Assembly: GCA_963806955.1 (NCBI GenBank)
Contig: CAWDZG010000001.1
Location: 868,001-932,000, forward strand
Source: Gaiellasilicea sp963806955
GTDB lineage: Bacteria; Actinomycetota; Thermoleophilia; Gaiellales; Gaiellaceae
Reading direction: 5' to 3'
Length of the DNA: 64,000 nt
The notes beneath the pieces are model-generated. The model did no database searches, had not been told where the DNA came from, and saw only the letters and a program-made list of their open reading frames with translations. A program made the translations under genes and the position numbers. Shown piece by piece: positions 33,135 through 41,178 of the stretch. Numbering within the stretch: the stretch's first letter is position 1; the number at the start of each line of letters is the position of its first letter.

Positions 33135-33155
33135 ACGCTCGCCCCAGGCGAGCGT
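33135..33155. repeat. 9-bp hairpin in the gap upstream of the sigma factor
   Basis: ACGCTCGCC (33135-33143) pairs with GGCGAGCGT (33147-33155) across CCA. A 7-bp relative, GCTCGCC-CA-GGCGAGC, occurs at 31717-31732. No T-run follows either. The 280-bp gap 32976-33255 holds this hairpin and the recG-tail repeat; no gene is seen in it. Confidence 0.5.
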
Positions 33156-33163
33156 GTGCCTCT

Positions 33164-33229
33164 ACGACTCGCCAAGGTGCTCCGCGTCGCGAGGAGCGCG
33201 TCGACCTCCGGCGCCATCGTTCCCACCGG
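33164..33229. repeat. Copy of the recG 3' end (direct repeat)
   Basis: These 66 bp match 34054-34120, the end of recG, in the same orientation with only a few differences. On the minus strand the copy still reads GTMAPEVDALL before the frame breaks. The two copies flank the methyltransferase gene. Confidence 0.8.
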
Positions 33230-33255
33230 CCGTCCGTCGAGGGACGCGTGCGAAT

Positions 33256-33966
33256 TCACAAGGAGCAGAGATACACGGCAAGCCGCCTCGTCGCCTCGAG
33301 CGGTTCGTCGAAATCCGGGAGACGACTGGCGACCTCGATCGACCGTGTGGCCACGAGATACTCGTACGCGGCCTCCCGGCTGGAGAACGTCACGGTTCCG
33401 AGGACGTCACGCCGCTCGACGCGGGCGAAGTGCCGGCGAAGAGCACCTTCGGCGCTCTCAACTGTGAACAGGCCGCCTGGAGCCCCCACCTCGCCTACGA
33501 GCTCCCACACTTCGGCGAGATTTCGCTCGCTGCTCGTCGCTGCCACGAGGCTGCCATCCCGCCGTAACACCCTCCGCAGTTCTTCGAGTGCGCGATCGAG
33601 ATCGGACGCGTGGTAGAGCATCCAGGCTGCCACCGCGCAGTCGAAGCTGCCGTCGCGAAACGGCAGGTCGACGACGTCGCCGACGAGTGCCTCCACCCCG
33701 CGAGCAGCAGTGAGCTCGACCATGCGCGCGGACTGATCGAGCGCGATGATGTGCGTAGACAGTTCGCGCGAGATTCGCTCCGCGAGCTCCCCTCGTCCGC
33801 ACCCGACCTCCAGGACGTCCCGTGGCTGCCGTTCGGCGACCGCGGCGAAGACGACGTCATACGGATCGGGTCCAGTCGCCGACTCCTGTTTCGCCATGCG
33901 CGCGGCATACCGCTTCTCGTCGGCGTACGCTTCCCGGACGAACTCGGGGTCGTTCAACGAGTCCAT
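33256..33966 (-). CDS. Class I SAM-dependent methyltransferase
   Basis: A 236-residue methylase of the UbiE/COQ5-like type. Motif I is VLEVGCGRGELAERI, followed by IIALDQSARMVELTAARG (motif II), VGDVVDLPFRDGSFDCAVAAWMLYH (motif III region) and LRRVLRRDGSLVAAT. The substrate is unknown; small molecules are typical. It is flanked by direct repeats of the recG 3' end, which suggests it arrived as an insertion. Confidence 0.85.
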   Translation of the reverse strand: MDSLNDPEFVREAYADEKRYAARMAKQESATGPDPYDVVFAAVAERQPRDVLEVGCGRGELAERISRELSTHIIALDQSARMVELTAARGVEALVGDVVDLPFRDGSFDCAVAAWMLYHASDLDRALEELRRVLRRDGSLVAATSSERNLAEVWELVGEVGAPGGLFTVESAEGALRRHFARVERRDVLGTVTFSSREAAYEYLVATRSIEVASRLPDFDEPLEATRRLAVYLCSL

Positions 33967-34014
33967 TGCGTGGCACCGAAGACGGAGTACGAGCGGTTCA
34001 CGACGTCCCAGACC

Positions 34015-36184
34015 CTACGGTCTCGGCGAGGTCATACCGACTCCCGCGCTCTCACGACTCGCCAAGGTGCTCTGCGTCGCCGAGGAGCGCGTCGACCTCC
34101 GGCGCCATCGTCCCCGCCGGTAGCGCCCGAGCCGCTTCGCGGGCCTGCTCCAGTAGCTCACGGTCATGGTTATCGTTCCAGCCGGCAGCGCCTGCGCCGC
34201 CTCGCGCGCTCGCTCGAGCAGCTCGCGGTCGTGCGTGATCCGGGCGAAGTGGAGATCGGAGAGCCCGGACTGGCGCGCACCGAGGAGGGCGCCGCCGCCG
34301 CGGATCTCGAGGTCCTTCTCCGCCAGCTCGAAGCCGTCCGTCGAGGCGACCATCGCCTCGAGCCGGTCGCGGGCGCTCTCGGTCAGCTCCTCCTTCGAGC
34401 CGGACGAGACGAGCAGGCAGTAGCTCTGCTCCGCCCCGCGCCCGACCCGGCCGCGCAGCTGGTGCAGCTGGGCGAGGCCGAAGCGGTCGGCCTCCTGGAC
34501 GATCATGATCGTCGCGTTCGGGACGTCGACGCCGACCTCGATCACCGTCGTCGCGACGAGCACGTCGAGGTCGCGCGCCTTGAAGCGCGCCATCAGCTCG
34601 CGCCGCTCGGCCGGCTTCAGCCGCCCGTGCATGCAGCCGACGCGGAAGCCCTTCAGCTCGCCCGCGCGGAGCAGGTCGGCCTCCTTCTCGGCCGCGCGGG
34701 CGGTCGAGGTCTTCGACTCCTCGATCAGCGGGCAGACGACGTAGGCCTGCCGGCCCTCGGCGAGGTGCGCGCGCAGGCGCGTGTACGCCTCGGAGCAGCG
34801 CTCGTCCGTGACCCAGGCGGTCACGATCGGCTTGCGGCTCGCGGGCGGCTTCGCGATCTCGCTGACCGCGAGGTCGCCGTAGACGGTGAGCGCGAGCGTG
34901 CGCGGGATCGGCGTCGCCGTCATGTGGAGCACGTGCGGCGCGCGCCCCTCGGCGAGCGCCGAGCGCTGCTCGACGCCGAAGCGGTGCTGCTCGTCGACGA
35001 CGGCGACGGCGAGGTCGCGGAACTCGAAGCCCTTCTGGATCAGCGCGTGCGTGCCGACGACGACGTCCGCCTGGCCGCCGATCTTCGACTTGACCGAGCC
35101 GGTGACGAGCGCGCAGCTGACGCCGAGCTCCATGCAGATCCCCTCGATCGTGAGGAAGTGCTGCTCGGCGAGCGTCTCGGTCGGCGCCATCAGCGCGCCC
35201 TGCCGGCCGGCCTCGACCGCGCGCAGGAGCGCGTAGAGCGCGACGACCGTCTTGCCGGAGCCGACGTCGCCCTGGAGCAGCCGCTGCATCGGCGTCGTCC
35301 GGGCGAGGTCGGCGTCGAGCTCGGCGATCGCCGCCTCCTGGTGCTCGGTCAGCTCGAACGGGAGCGCGGCGCGGTAGCGCTCGATCAGCTCGCCCGGCGC
35401 CGGCAGCGCGGCCGCGACCTGCTCCTCGCGCTCGGCCGTGCGGCGCGCGAGCGCGAGCTGGAGCACGAGCAGCTCGTCGAAGGCGAGCCGCTGGCGCCCC
35501 TGCTCGGCCTCGGCGAGCGAGCGGGGCCGGTGGAGCGCCGTCGAGCGCGTCGCCGCGCAGCGGCAGCCCGCGCTCGGCCTTGAGCGATGCGGGCAGCGGA
35601 TCGGGCCGGTCGCGCGCGAAGGCGAGCGCGGCCTCGACGAGCTCGCGCAGCTTCGCCGCCGAGACCTCCTCGCTCGCCGGATAGACGGGCGCGAAGTCGG
35701 CCGTCGCCGAGCCGCCGTTCAGGTCGAACGACTTGACCGTGAAGCCGTAGCGGTTCGGCTGGCCGCGCAGGCGGACGTGCGTCCCGGGCGTGAGCTTGTC
35801 CTTCAGCCAGGGTTGGTTGAACCAGGTCGCGCTGATCTGGCCGGTGCCGTCGCTGACCTGGGCGGTCAGGATCTGCAGCCGTCCGCGGCCGCGGCGCATC
35901 GACGTCCGCAGCACGTCGCCCTCGATCAGCGCCTCCTCCTCGCCGAAGAGCTCGGAGATCCGCTTCTCGGGCGCGGGGCGCTCGTAGCGGCGCGGCCGGT
36001 GGTCGAGCAGGTCGCCGACGCGCTCGAGCCCGAGCCTCGCGAGCCGCTTCTGCAGCGTCGGGCCGACGCCGGGAAGCGAGTCGAGCGGCGCGTCCAGCCG
36101 CTCCGGGCGTAAGCGCCCGCGGGTCGGCGGCCAGCCCGCCTCGGGCGGGTCCACAGCGGCGAAACCGGGCTGGGGCCGGCTCAT
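34015..36184 (-). CDS. recG: ATP-dependent DNA helicase RecG, frameshifted
   Basis: RecG remodels stalled forks and Holliday junctions. The N-terminal wedge/OB domain (SLPGVGPTLQKRLARLGLERVGDLLDHRPRRYE, GQISATWFNQPWLKDKL) is in one frame. The helicase core is in another: LLQGDVGSGKTVVA, VDEQHRFG, HMTATPIPRTLA, VVCPLIEESK, ATTVIEVGVDVPNA and LHQLRGRVGRG. The switch equals one extra base near 35537-35541. At the C-terminus a block encoding HDRELLE-AREAA-ALPAGT occurs twice, 65 bp apart and out of frame, so the natural end (APEVDALLGDAEHLGES, stop 34052) is lost in the as-read frame, which ends at 34015. All helicase motifs are intact. Confidence 0.9.
34106..34233. repeat. Tandem duplication in the recG 3' end
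   Basis: 34108-34168 and 34171-34233 are diverged direct copies of about 62 bp, with matching positions 65 bp apart. A 66-bp offset would have kept frame; 65 does not. With 33164-33229 this makes three partial copies of the recG tail within 1.1 kb. Confidence 0.75.
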
Positions 36185-36209
36185 CGTCCGAGTATGGCAG
36201 CGGGTCCGG

Positions 36210-37067
36210 CTAGCGCGCCTGGAACCAGAAGAAGCCGACCGTCCCCGGCCCCGCGTGGGTGCCGACGACGGCGCCGAGCGTCGTCACGATCCGGACATCC
36301 GCCTGCGGGCGCGCGGCGAGCACGAGCCGGCGCAGCTGCTCGACCGTCTCCGGCGCCTCGGCGTGGGCGATCCCGACGACGAGCCCCGGTCCGTCCGTCG
36401 TCGCCGCCTCGAAGCGCTTGCGGAACTCCTCGAGCGCCTTCTGCCGGCCGCGGGCGCGCGTGAGCGGGACGACCTCGCCGTCGGTGATCGTCAGGATCGG
36501 CTTGACGTGGAGCAGGCTCCCGGCCAGCGCACGGGCGCGGCCGATCCGGCCGCCCTTGGCGAGGAACTCGAGCGTGTCGACCGTGAAGAGGAGCCCCGCC
36601 TCGGTCCTGTAGCGCGCGGCGAGCGCCTCGACCTCCTCGTCCGTGGTGCCGCGCTCGAGCAGATCCTGGATCCCGAGCGCGAGCATCCCGATCCCGACCG
36701 ACGCCGACTCCGTGTCGACGAGCCGGATCCTGTCGCCCTCGTCCTCGGCCGCGAGCGAGGCGCTCTGGAACGTGCCGGAGAGGCGCGACGAGATGTGCAG
36801 CGAGTAGATCCGCTCGTAGCCCGAGAGCGCGTGATAGGTCGTGAGGAAGTCCTGCGGCGTGGGCTGCGAGGTCGTCGGCAGCTCCGGCGCCTTCTGCAGG
36901 CGCGTGTAGAAGTCGTGCGGGTCGAGCTCGACGTAGTCGCGGAAGCTCTCCTCGCCGAAGCGGACGTACAGCGGGACGACGCGCATGTTCGGGAAGCGGA
37001 TCTGCGCGTCCGGGAAGTCGGCCGTCGAGTCGAGCACGAGCGCGGTGTTCTGGCGCGTCAGGTTCAC
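36210..37067 (-). CDS. DegV family fatty-acid-binding protein (FakB-like)
   Basis: A 285-residue DegV protein that holds a fatty acid for phosphorylation by FakA. ALVLDSTADFPD, VVPLYVRFGEESFRD, LPTTSQPTPQDF, SLHISSRLSGTFQSA and LEFLAKGGRIGRA are the family motifs. The ATG overlaps the response-regulator stop (ATGA). fakA lies one gene upstream in the same transcript, so a FakA-FakB pair is likely. Confidence 0.9.
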   Translation of the reverse strand: MNLTRQNTALVLDSTADFPDAQIRFPNMRVVPLYVRFGEESFRDYVELDPHDFYTRLQKAPELPTTSQPTPQDFLTTYHALSGYERIYSLHISSRLSGTFQSASLAAEDEGDRIRLVDTESASVGIGMLALGIQDLLERGTTDEEVEALAARYRTEAGLLFTVDTLEFLAKGGRIGRARALAGSLLHVKPILTITDGEVVPLTRARGRQKALEEFRKRFEAATTDGPGLVVGIAHAEAPETVEQLRRLVLAARPQADVRIVTTLGAVVGTHAGPGTVGFFWFQAR

Positions 37068-37454
37068 GAGCGCGACGCTCCTGCCCTCCGGATGGCTGCG
37101 ACGATCTCGTCCAGCTCCTGGTCCTTGCGCAGGCAGTCGACCGCGCCCGCGGCCATCAACGCGTCCAGCTCACGTGGGCTCGCCGATGCCGTGAGGCAGA
37201 CGACCGCGACGCGCGGGCACTCCTTCGTCAGCGCGATCGTCGTCTCGACCCCGTCCATCCCGGGCAGGCGGAAGTCCATCACGGCCACGTGCGGCTGCGA
37301 ACTCGCGGCACGCCCCGACAGCGAGCGTACCCTCGGCGACCGCGCCGACGACCTCGATTCCCTCCTGCAGCTCGAGGAGGAGGACGAGCGCCTGCCGGAA
37401 GACGTCGTTGTCCTCGACGAGCAGGACGCGGATCGGGTCGGCGCCGTCGGCCAC
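37064..37454 (-). CDS. Single-domain response regulator (CheY-like), frameshifted
   Basis: The product is about 129 residues when two frames are joined. The first gives PIRVLLVEDNDVFRQALVLLL and VVGAVAEGTLAVGACREF. The second gives HVAVMDFRLPGMDGVETT, with the phosphoacceptor aspartate, VVCLTASASPRELDALMAAGAVDCLRKD with the conserved T and K, and the end VAAIRRAGASRS. The switch equals one extra base at about 37296. There is no output domain. It lies between fakA and degV with an ATGA overlap to degV. No histidine kinase is nearby. Confidence 0.82.
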
Positions 37455-37460
37455 CGGAGC

Positions 37461-37466
37461 ACCATA
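37461..37466 (-). promoter_or_regulatory. Leaderless -10 box of the response regulator (TATGGT)
   Basis: TATGGT lies 6 nt upstream of GTG 37454, just after the fakA stop codon at 37471-37473. It would let the response regulator and degV be expressed apart from fakA. Confidence 0.4.
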
Positions 37467-37470
37467 ATCC

Positions 37471-39075
37471 CTACTCCGCGGAGAGCAGCAGCGGGTAGTG
37501 CGGCTGGCCTCCGGGCTGCACGTCGAGCTCGACGTTCGGGTGGCTCTCCTCGAGCCGGCGGAGCAGGCCGGTGAGATCGGGCTCGTCCTCGCCCGTGAGC
37601 AGCGTCAGGATCTCGCGCCCTTCGCCGAGGAGCGTCTCGGCGACCGCGCAGGCGACCTCGTCGAAGTCCCCGGAGCATGCGACCGCCGCTCCGTCCGCGA
37701 GCCCGAGCCAGCAGCCCTTGCGCACCGAGACCCCGTCGAGGTCGACGTCGCGCGAGGCCATCGTCACCTCGCCCGTGGCCACCTGCTCGAGCGCTTCGAG
37801 CATCGCCGCCTCGTTCTCGGCGGCGTCGAGCGAAGGGAGGTAGCGGACGATCGCCGCCAGCCCCGCGGGGACGGAGCGCGACGGGATCACCCGCACCGGC
37901 TTGTCGACGAGCTTCGCCGCCTGCTCGGCCGAGAGGATCACGTTCGAGTTGTTCGGCAGCACGAGCACCTCCGTCGCGGGCGTCGCTTCGATCGCGGCGA
38001 CGATGTCGGCGGTCGAGGGGTTCATCGTCTGGCCGCCCTCGATCACCCGCGTCGCGCCGTAACCCTCGAACAGGCGGCGGTTGCCCGCGCCGGGGACGAC
38101 GGCGACGACGCCCGTCTCGAGCGTGAGCTCCGGATCGGGCACGGCTTCGAGGATCCGCTCCGACCGCTCCAGCGTCTGCTTGTGCATGTTCGCGATCTCG
38201 ACGCCCTCGATCGTCCCGAGCGCGGTCCCGAACGCGAGCGCGCGGCCGGGCTCGTCGGTGTGGACGTGGATCTTCAGCGCCGTCGCGTCGCCGACGACGA
38301 GCAGCGAGTCGCCGAACGGCTCGAGCTCGGCCTCGAGCGCGCGGGCGTCGAGACCCTCGCCCTCGATCACGAAGACGGTGCAGTAGCGGTACTCCGACAG
38401 CTCCTGGTGGACGGCCTCCACGCCGGCCTCGTGTGCGCCGTCCACGGGAGCCTCGGGCAGCGGCTCTCCCGAGAGCGCGGCCGAGACGCCCCGGACGATT
38501 TCGAGCAGCCCTGCGCCACCGGCGTCGACCACTCCCGCCTCCTTCAGCACGGCGAGCTGGTCGGGCGTGCGGGCGAGCGCGTCCTCCCCGCGCTCGATCA
38601 GCCGCTTCAGCAGCGCGGCGGGGTCGAGCGCGGCATTGCGTGGATCCTCCGCCTCCTCGGCGAGCTCGCGGATCACGCTCAGCATCGTCCCCTCGACCGG
38701 CCGGCTCACCGCGCGGTAGGCAGCGTCGCTTGCCGCCCGGAACGCCCGCCGGATCGTGCCCGCGTCGAGCAGGCCGACCTCGCCGAGCGCCTCGGCCGCA
38801 CCGCGCAGGATCTGCGAGAAGATCACGCCGGAGTTGCCGCGGGCGCCCATCAGAGCGGCTCGGGTCAGCTCCTTGGCGAGCGTGGCGCGGTCGGCCGCGG
38901 TGGACGCGTCGAGCACCGTCATGATCGCCCGCGCCGTCTCGGTCAGGTTCGTGCCGGTGTCACCGTCGGGGACCGGGTAGACGTTGAGGTCGTCGATCCG
39001 GCGCCGGTTCGCCTCGAGCGTCGCGAGCGCAGCCTGCCCGAGCTCCTTCGCGCGCTGCAGCTCGAGCGCGTTCAC
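37471..39075 (-). CDS. fakA: Fatty acid kinase FakA-type DAK protein
   Basis: A 534-residue protein that phosphorylates fatty acids bound to DegV/FakB. The N-terminal DAK2-like kinase domain begins INVYPVPDGDTGTNLTETA-like (NVYPVPDGDTGTN binds ATP and magnesium), with MGARGNSGVIFSQILRG and VLKEAGVVDAGGAGL. The C-terminal DegV-like domain includes YRYCTVFVIEGEGLDA, VVGDATALKIHVHTDEPG and VLPNNSNVILSAEQAAKLV. The start GTG 39075 overlaps the asp23 stop (GTGA). The rpmB-asp23-fakA-recG neighbourhood is conserved in Gram-positive bacteria. Confidence 0.93.
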   Translation of the reverse strand: MNALELQRAKELGQAALATLEANRRRIDDLNVYPVPDGDTGTNLTETARAIMTVLDASTAADRATLAKELTRAALMGARGNSGVIFSQILRGAAEALGEVGLLDAGTIRRAFRAASDAAYRAVSRPVEGTMLSVIRELAEEAEDPRNAALDPAALLKRLIERGEDALARTPDQLAVLKEAGVVDAGGAGLLEIVRGVSAALSGEPLPEAPVDGAHEAGVEAVHQELSEYRYCTVFVIEGEGLDARALEAELEPFGDSLLVVGDATALKIHVHTDEPGRALAFGTALGTIEGVEIANMHKQTLERSERILEAVPDPELTLETGVVAVVPGAGNRRLFEGYGATRVIEGGQTMNPSTADIVAAIEATPATEVLVLPNNSNVILSAEQAAKLVDKPVRVIPSRSVPAGLAAIVRYLPSLDAAENEAAMLEALEQVATGEVTMASRDVDLDGVSVRKGCWLGLADGAAVACSGDFDEVACAVAETLLGEGREILTLLTGEDEPDLTGLLRRLEESHPNVELDVQPGGQPHYPLLLSAE

Positions 39076-39422
39076 GCGCTTCTCCGCACGTCTTCGATGT
39101 GCACCTGCACCGCAGCGACGGTCAGACCCGTCAGGCGCTCGACCTCGTAGGCGACACGGGAGCGGACGGTGGCGGCGACCTCGGCGAGGTTGAGGCCGTA
39201 CTCGACGACGACGTGGAGGTCGACGACGAGGCCGTTGCCGTTGCCGGAGACGCCGATCCCCTGCGTCAGCTTGTCGCGCGTGAGGAGCCGCTTCAGTCCC
39301 TTGCCGGACATGCCGACGACGCCGTAGCACTCGGCGGCCGTGTGGCCGACGATCTGCGCGACCGCCTCGGCCGCGATCGTGATCCGGCCGAGCTCGGACT
39401 GCTCGGTGAGATGAGCCTCCAT
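39072..39422 (-). CDS. Asp23/Gls24 family envelope-stress protein
   Basis: A 116-residue Asp23/DUF322 protein: LGRITIAAEAVAQIVGHTAAECYGVVGMSGKGLKRLL, then GLVVDLHVVVEYGLNLAEVAATVRSRVAYEVERLTGL. The family stabilises the envelope and is membrane-associated through partners. A TAAGCT box lies 7 nt upstream of the ATG. It is translationally coupled to fakA. Confidence 0.9.
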   Translation of the reverse strand: MEAHLTEQSELGRITIAAEAVAQIVGHTAAECYGVVGMSGKGLKRLLTRDKLTQGIGVSGNGNGLVVDLHVVVEYGLNLAEVAATVRSRVAYEVERLTGLTVAAVQVHIEDVRRSA

Positions 39423-39429
39423 CGCCGCG

Positions 39430-39435
39430 AGCTTA
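39430..39435 (-). promoter_or_regulatory. Leaderless -10 box of asp23 (TAAGCT)
   Basis: TAAGCT lies 7 nt upstream of ATG 39422 in the 52-bp gap after rpmB. No Shine-Dalgarno sequence is present. Confidence 0.4.
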
Positions 39436-39474
39436 GACGGTGCGGCGCCGCGGAAGGTTGCGCGGCCCGAGGGC

Positions 39475-39666
39475 CTAGACGGCCTTCTGGACCTTGCCCG
39501 CCTTGAGGCAGCGGGTGCAGATGTAGGCGCGCTTGGCGACGCCGTCGATCAGGACGCGCACGCGCTGGAGGTTCGGGTTGAAGCGACGCTTGGTCGCGAC
39601 CATCGAGTGGCTCCGGTTGTTCCCGAACGACGGCTTCTTGCCGCAGGATGCGCAGATCTTGGACAC
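39475..39666 (-). CDS. rpmB: Ribosomal protein bL28 (zinc-binding form)
   Basis: A 63-residue bL28: VSKICASCGKKPSFGNNRSHSM, TKRRFNPNLQRVRVLIDG and RAYICTRCLKAGKVQKAV. The two CxxC pairs form a zinc site. GTG 39666 is chosen because TAGACT lies 8 nt upstream and the upstream 12 residues do not belong to the family. It is divergent from mltG. Confidence 0.95.
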   Translation of the reverse strand: MSKICASCGKKPSFGNNRSHSMVATKRRFNPNLQRVRVLIDGVAKRAYICTRCLKAGKVQKAV

Positions 39667-39674
39667 GGCCGCGC

Positions 39675-39709
39675 AGTCTAGCACCAAGTAACAGCCTGTC
39701 ACTTGGCGC
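39675..39709. promoter_or_regulatory. rpmB -10 box and imperfect inverted repeat between rpmB and mltG
   Basis: TAGACT (minus, 39675-39680) is 8 nt from the rpmB GTG. Next to it GCACCAAGTAACA (39681-39693) and TGTCACTTGGCGC (39697-39709) form an inverted repeat with two mismatches around a 3-nt centre. On the plus strand TACTGT (39713-39718) lies 11 nt before the mltG ATG. The repeat could be an operator shared by both genes. Confidence 0.4.
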
Positions 39710-39729
39710 CGCTACTGTTTGCAACCGAT

Positions 39730-40527
39730 ATGCGCCGCCTCCTGCTCCTCGCCGTCATCGCCGCCCTGGCCGTCCCCGCCGCGGGCGCGGCACCGCAGCC
39801 CGTGCTCCGGATCATCTTCCCCGAGGGCACGTCGGTCCGGCAGATGGCCGACCAGGCCGCGCACGTGCGCCGGATCGCGATCGCGAAGCGCGGCGTGACG
39901 CCGGTGCTCTCCGGCAAGTCGTACGCGGCGGCAGCCGCCCGGGCCACGCCGCCGCGCGCGTTCGCGCCGTTCCTGAAGCGGCGCAGCGTCGAGGGCTTCC
40001 TCTTCCCCGCCGGCTACCAGTTCTTGCCGTCCTCGACGGCGGCCAGCCTGGTGGCGCGCCAGATCCGGACCTTCGAGCAGAGGTGGAAGACGATCGACCT
40101 GCGGGCGGCCAGGGCGCGGAAGCGGACGCCCTACGACGTGCTCACGATTGCCTCGCTCGTCGAGCGCGAGACTGCGGTCGCCAGTGAGCGGGCGCTTGTC
40201 GCGGCTGTGATCTCCAACCGCCTCGATCGCGGCATGCCGCTCGGGATCGACGCCTCGCTCCGCTACGGGCTCGGGATCCAGGGGACGCGGTCGATCACGG
40301 CCGCCCACCTGCGCTCGAGCACGCCCTACAACACGCATCGCTTCCGCGGCTTGCCGCCGACGCCGATCACGAATCCTGGCCTGCCGTCGCTGCGGGCCGC
40401 CGCGAAGCCCGCGCAGGTGAACTACCTCTTCTATCTTCGCAAGCCGAACAGCGTGCGCCACTTCTTCACGGCGGACGAGGCGGAGTTCTGCGCCAAGGCG
40501 CTCGAGTACGGCTACGAGGGCTGCTGA
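39730..40527 (+). CDS. mltG: MltG-like endolytic murein transglycosylase
   Basis: A 265-residue YceG/MltG-type protein that cuts nascent glycan strands. It has a signal peptide (MRRLLLLAVIAALAVPAAGA) where most MltG proteins have a membrane anchor. YceG motifs are FPEGTSVRQMA, RSVEGFLFPAGYQF, LTIASLVERET with the catalytic glutamate, AAVISNRLDRGMPLGIDASLRYGLG and PYNTHRFRGLPPTPITNPGLPSLRAA. The LysM-like domain is reduced. It is convergent with ribH (3-bp gap), away from its common ruvX-aroE context. Confidence 0.88.
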   Translation: MRRLLLLAVIAALAVPAAGAAPQPVLRIIFPEGTSVRQMADQAAHVRRIAIAKRGVTPVLSGKSYAAAAARATPPRAFAPFLKRRSVEGFLFPAGYQFLPSSTAASLVARQIRTFEQRWKTIDLRAARARKRTPYDVLTIASLVERETAVASERALVAAVISNRLDRGMPLGIDASLRYGLGIQGTRSITAAHLRSSTPYNTHRFRGLPPTPITNPGLPSLRAAAKPAQVNYLFYLRKPNSVRHFFTADEAEFCAKALEYGYEGC

Positions 40528-40530
40528 CGC

Positions 40531-41178
40531 CTAGCGGGAAGCTGCGGCGCGGAGCTGCACGAAGACGTCAGCCATCTCGAGACCGGTGCGCACGGCCTCC
40601 GCGCCCTTTTCGAGCCGGTCGTCGGCCTGGTCGGCGTCCGTGAGCGTGAGCACGCCGAACGCGACCGGGACGCCGGTCTCGAGCGCCGCGAGCTGGAGGC
40701 CGGAGGCCGCCTCGCCGGCGACGAAGTCGAAGTGCGGTGTGTCGCCGCGGATCACGCAGCCGAGCGCGACGATGCAGGCATAGCGGCGCGTCTTCGCGAG
40801 CGCCATCGCTGCGATCGGCAGCTCGAAGGCGCCGGGGACGGGCATGATCGTGATCGCGTCTCGCGCCACGCCCGCCGATTCGAGCTCGGCGAGCGCACCG
40901 TCGAGCAGCTTGCCGGTGACGGCGCCGTTGAAGCGGCTGACGACGATCCCGACGGCGCGGCGGCTCCCCTGCGGGCTGCCCTCGAGCACGCCGTAGCCCT
41001 CCGGCACCTGGAAGTCGCCGGCAGCGTGCTCGGTCGGCGGCTCGGCCTCCGCGGCCGGCTCGACCGCCTCGCCAGCTTCCGCAGCCTCCGGCTCCTCGAC
41101 CTGCGCCTCCTGCTCCTGCTCGTCCTCGTCGCCGGGCGGGTCGACGAGCTCGGGCGGCTCGGGCCAGCGCTCGCTCAT
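40531..41178 (-). CDS. ribH: Lumazine synthase with acidic N-terminal extension
   Basis: A 215-residue protein. The last 140 residues are 6,7-dimethyl-8-ribityllumazine synthase, the penultimate step of riboflavin synthesis: VSRFNGAVTGKLLDGA, PVPGAFELPIAAMALA, GCVIRGDTPHFDFVA and VAFGVLTLTDADQADDR. The first 75 residues are almost entirely E, P, A, D and Q with no hydrophobic core and must be disordered; typical RibH lacks them. The ATG overlaps the ribBA stop (ATGA). RibH usually assembles into 60-subunit shells, so the extension would line or decorate one. Confidence 0.93.
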   Translation of the reverse strand: MSERWPEPPELVDPPGDEDEQEQEAQVEEPEAAEAGEAVEPAAEAEPPTEHAAGDFQVPEGYGVLEGSPQGSRRAVGIVVSRFNGAVTGKLLDGALAELESAGVARDAITIMPVPGAFELPIAAMALAKTRRYACIVALGCVIRGDTPHFDFVAGEAASGLQLAALETGVPVAFGVLTLTDADQADDRLEKGAEAVRTGLEMADVFVQLRAAASR

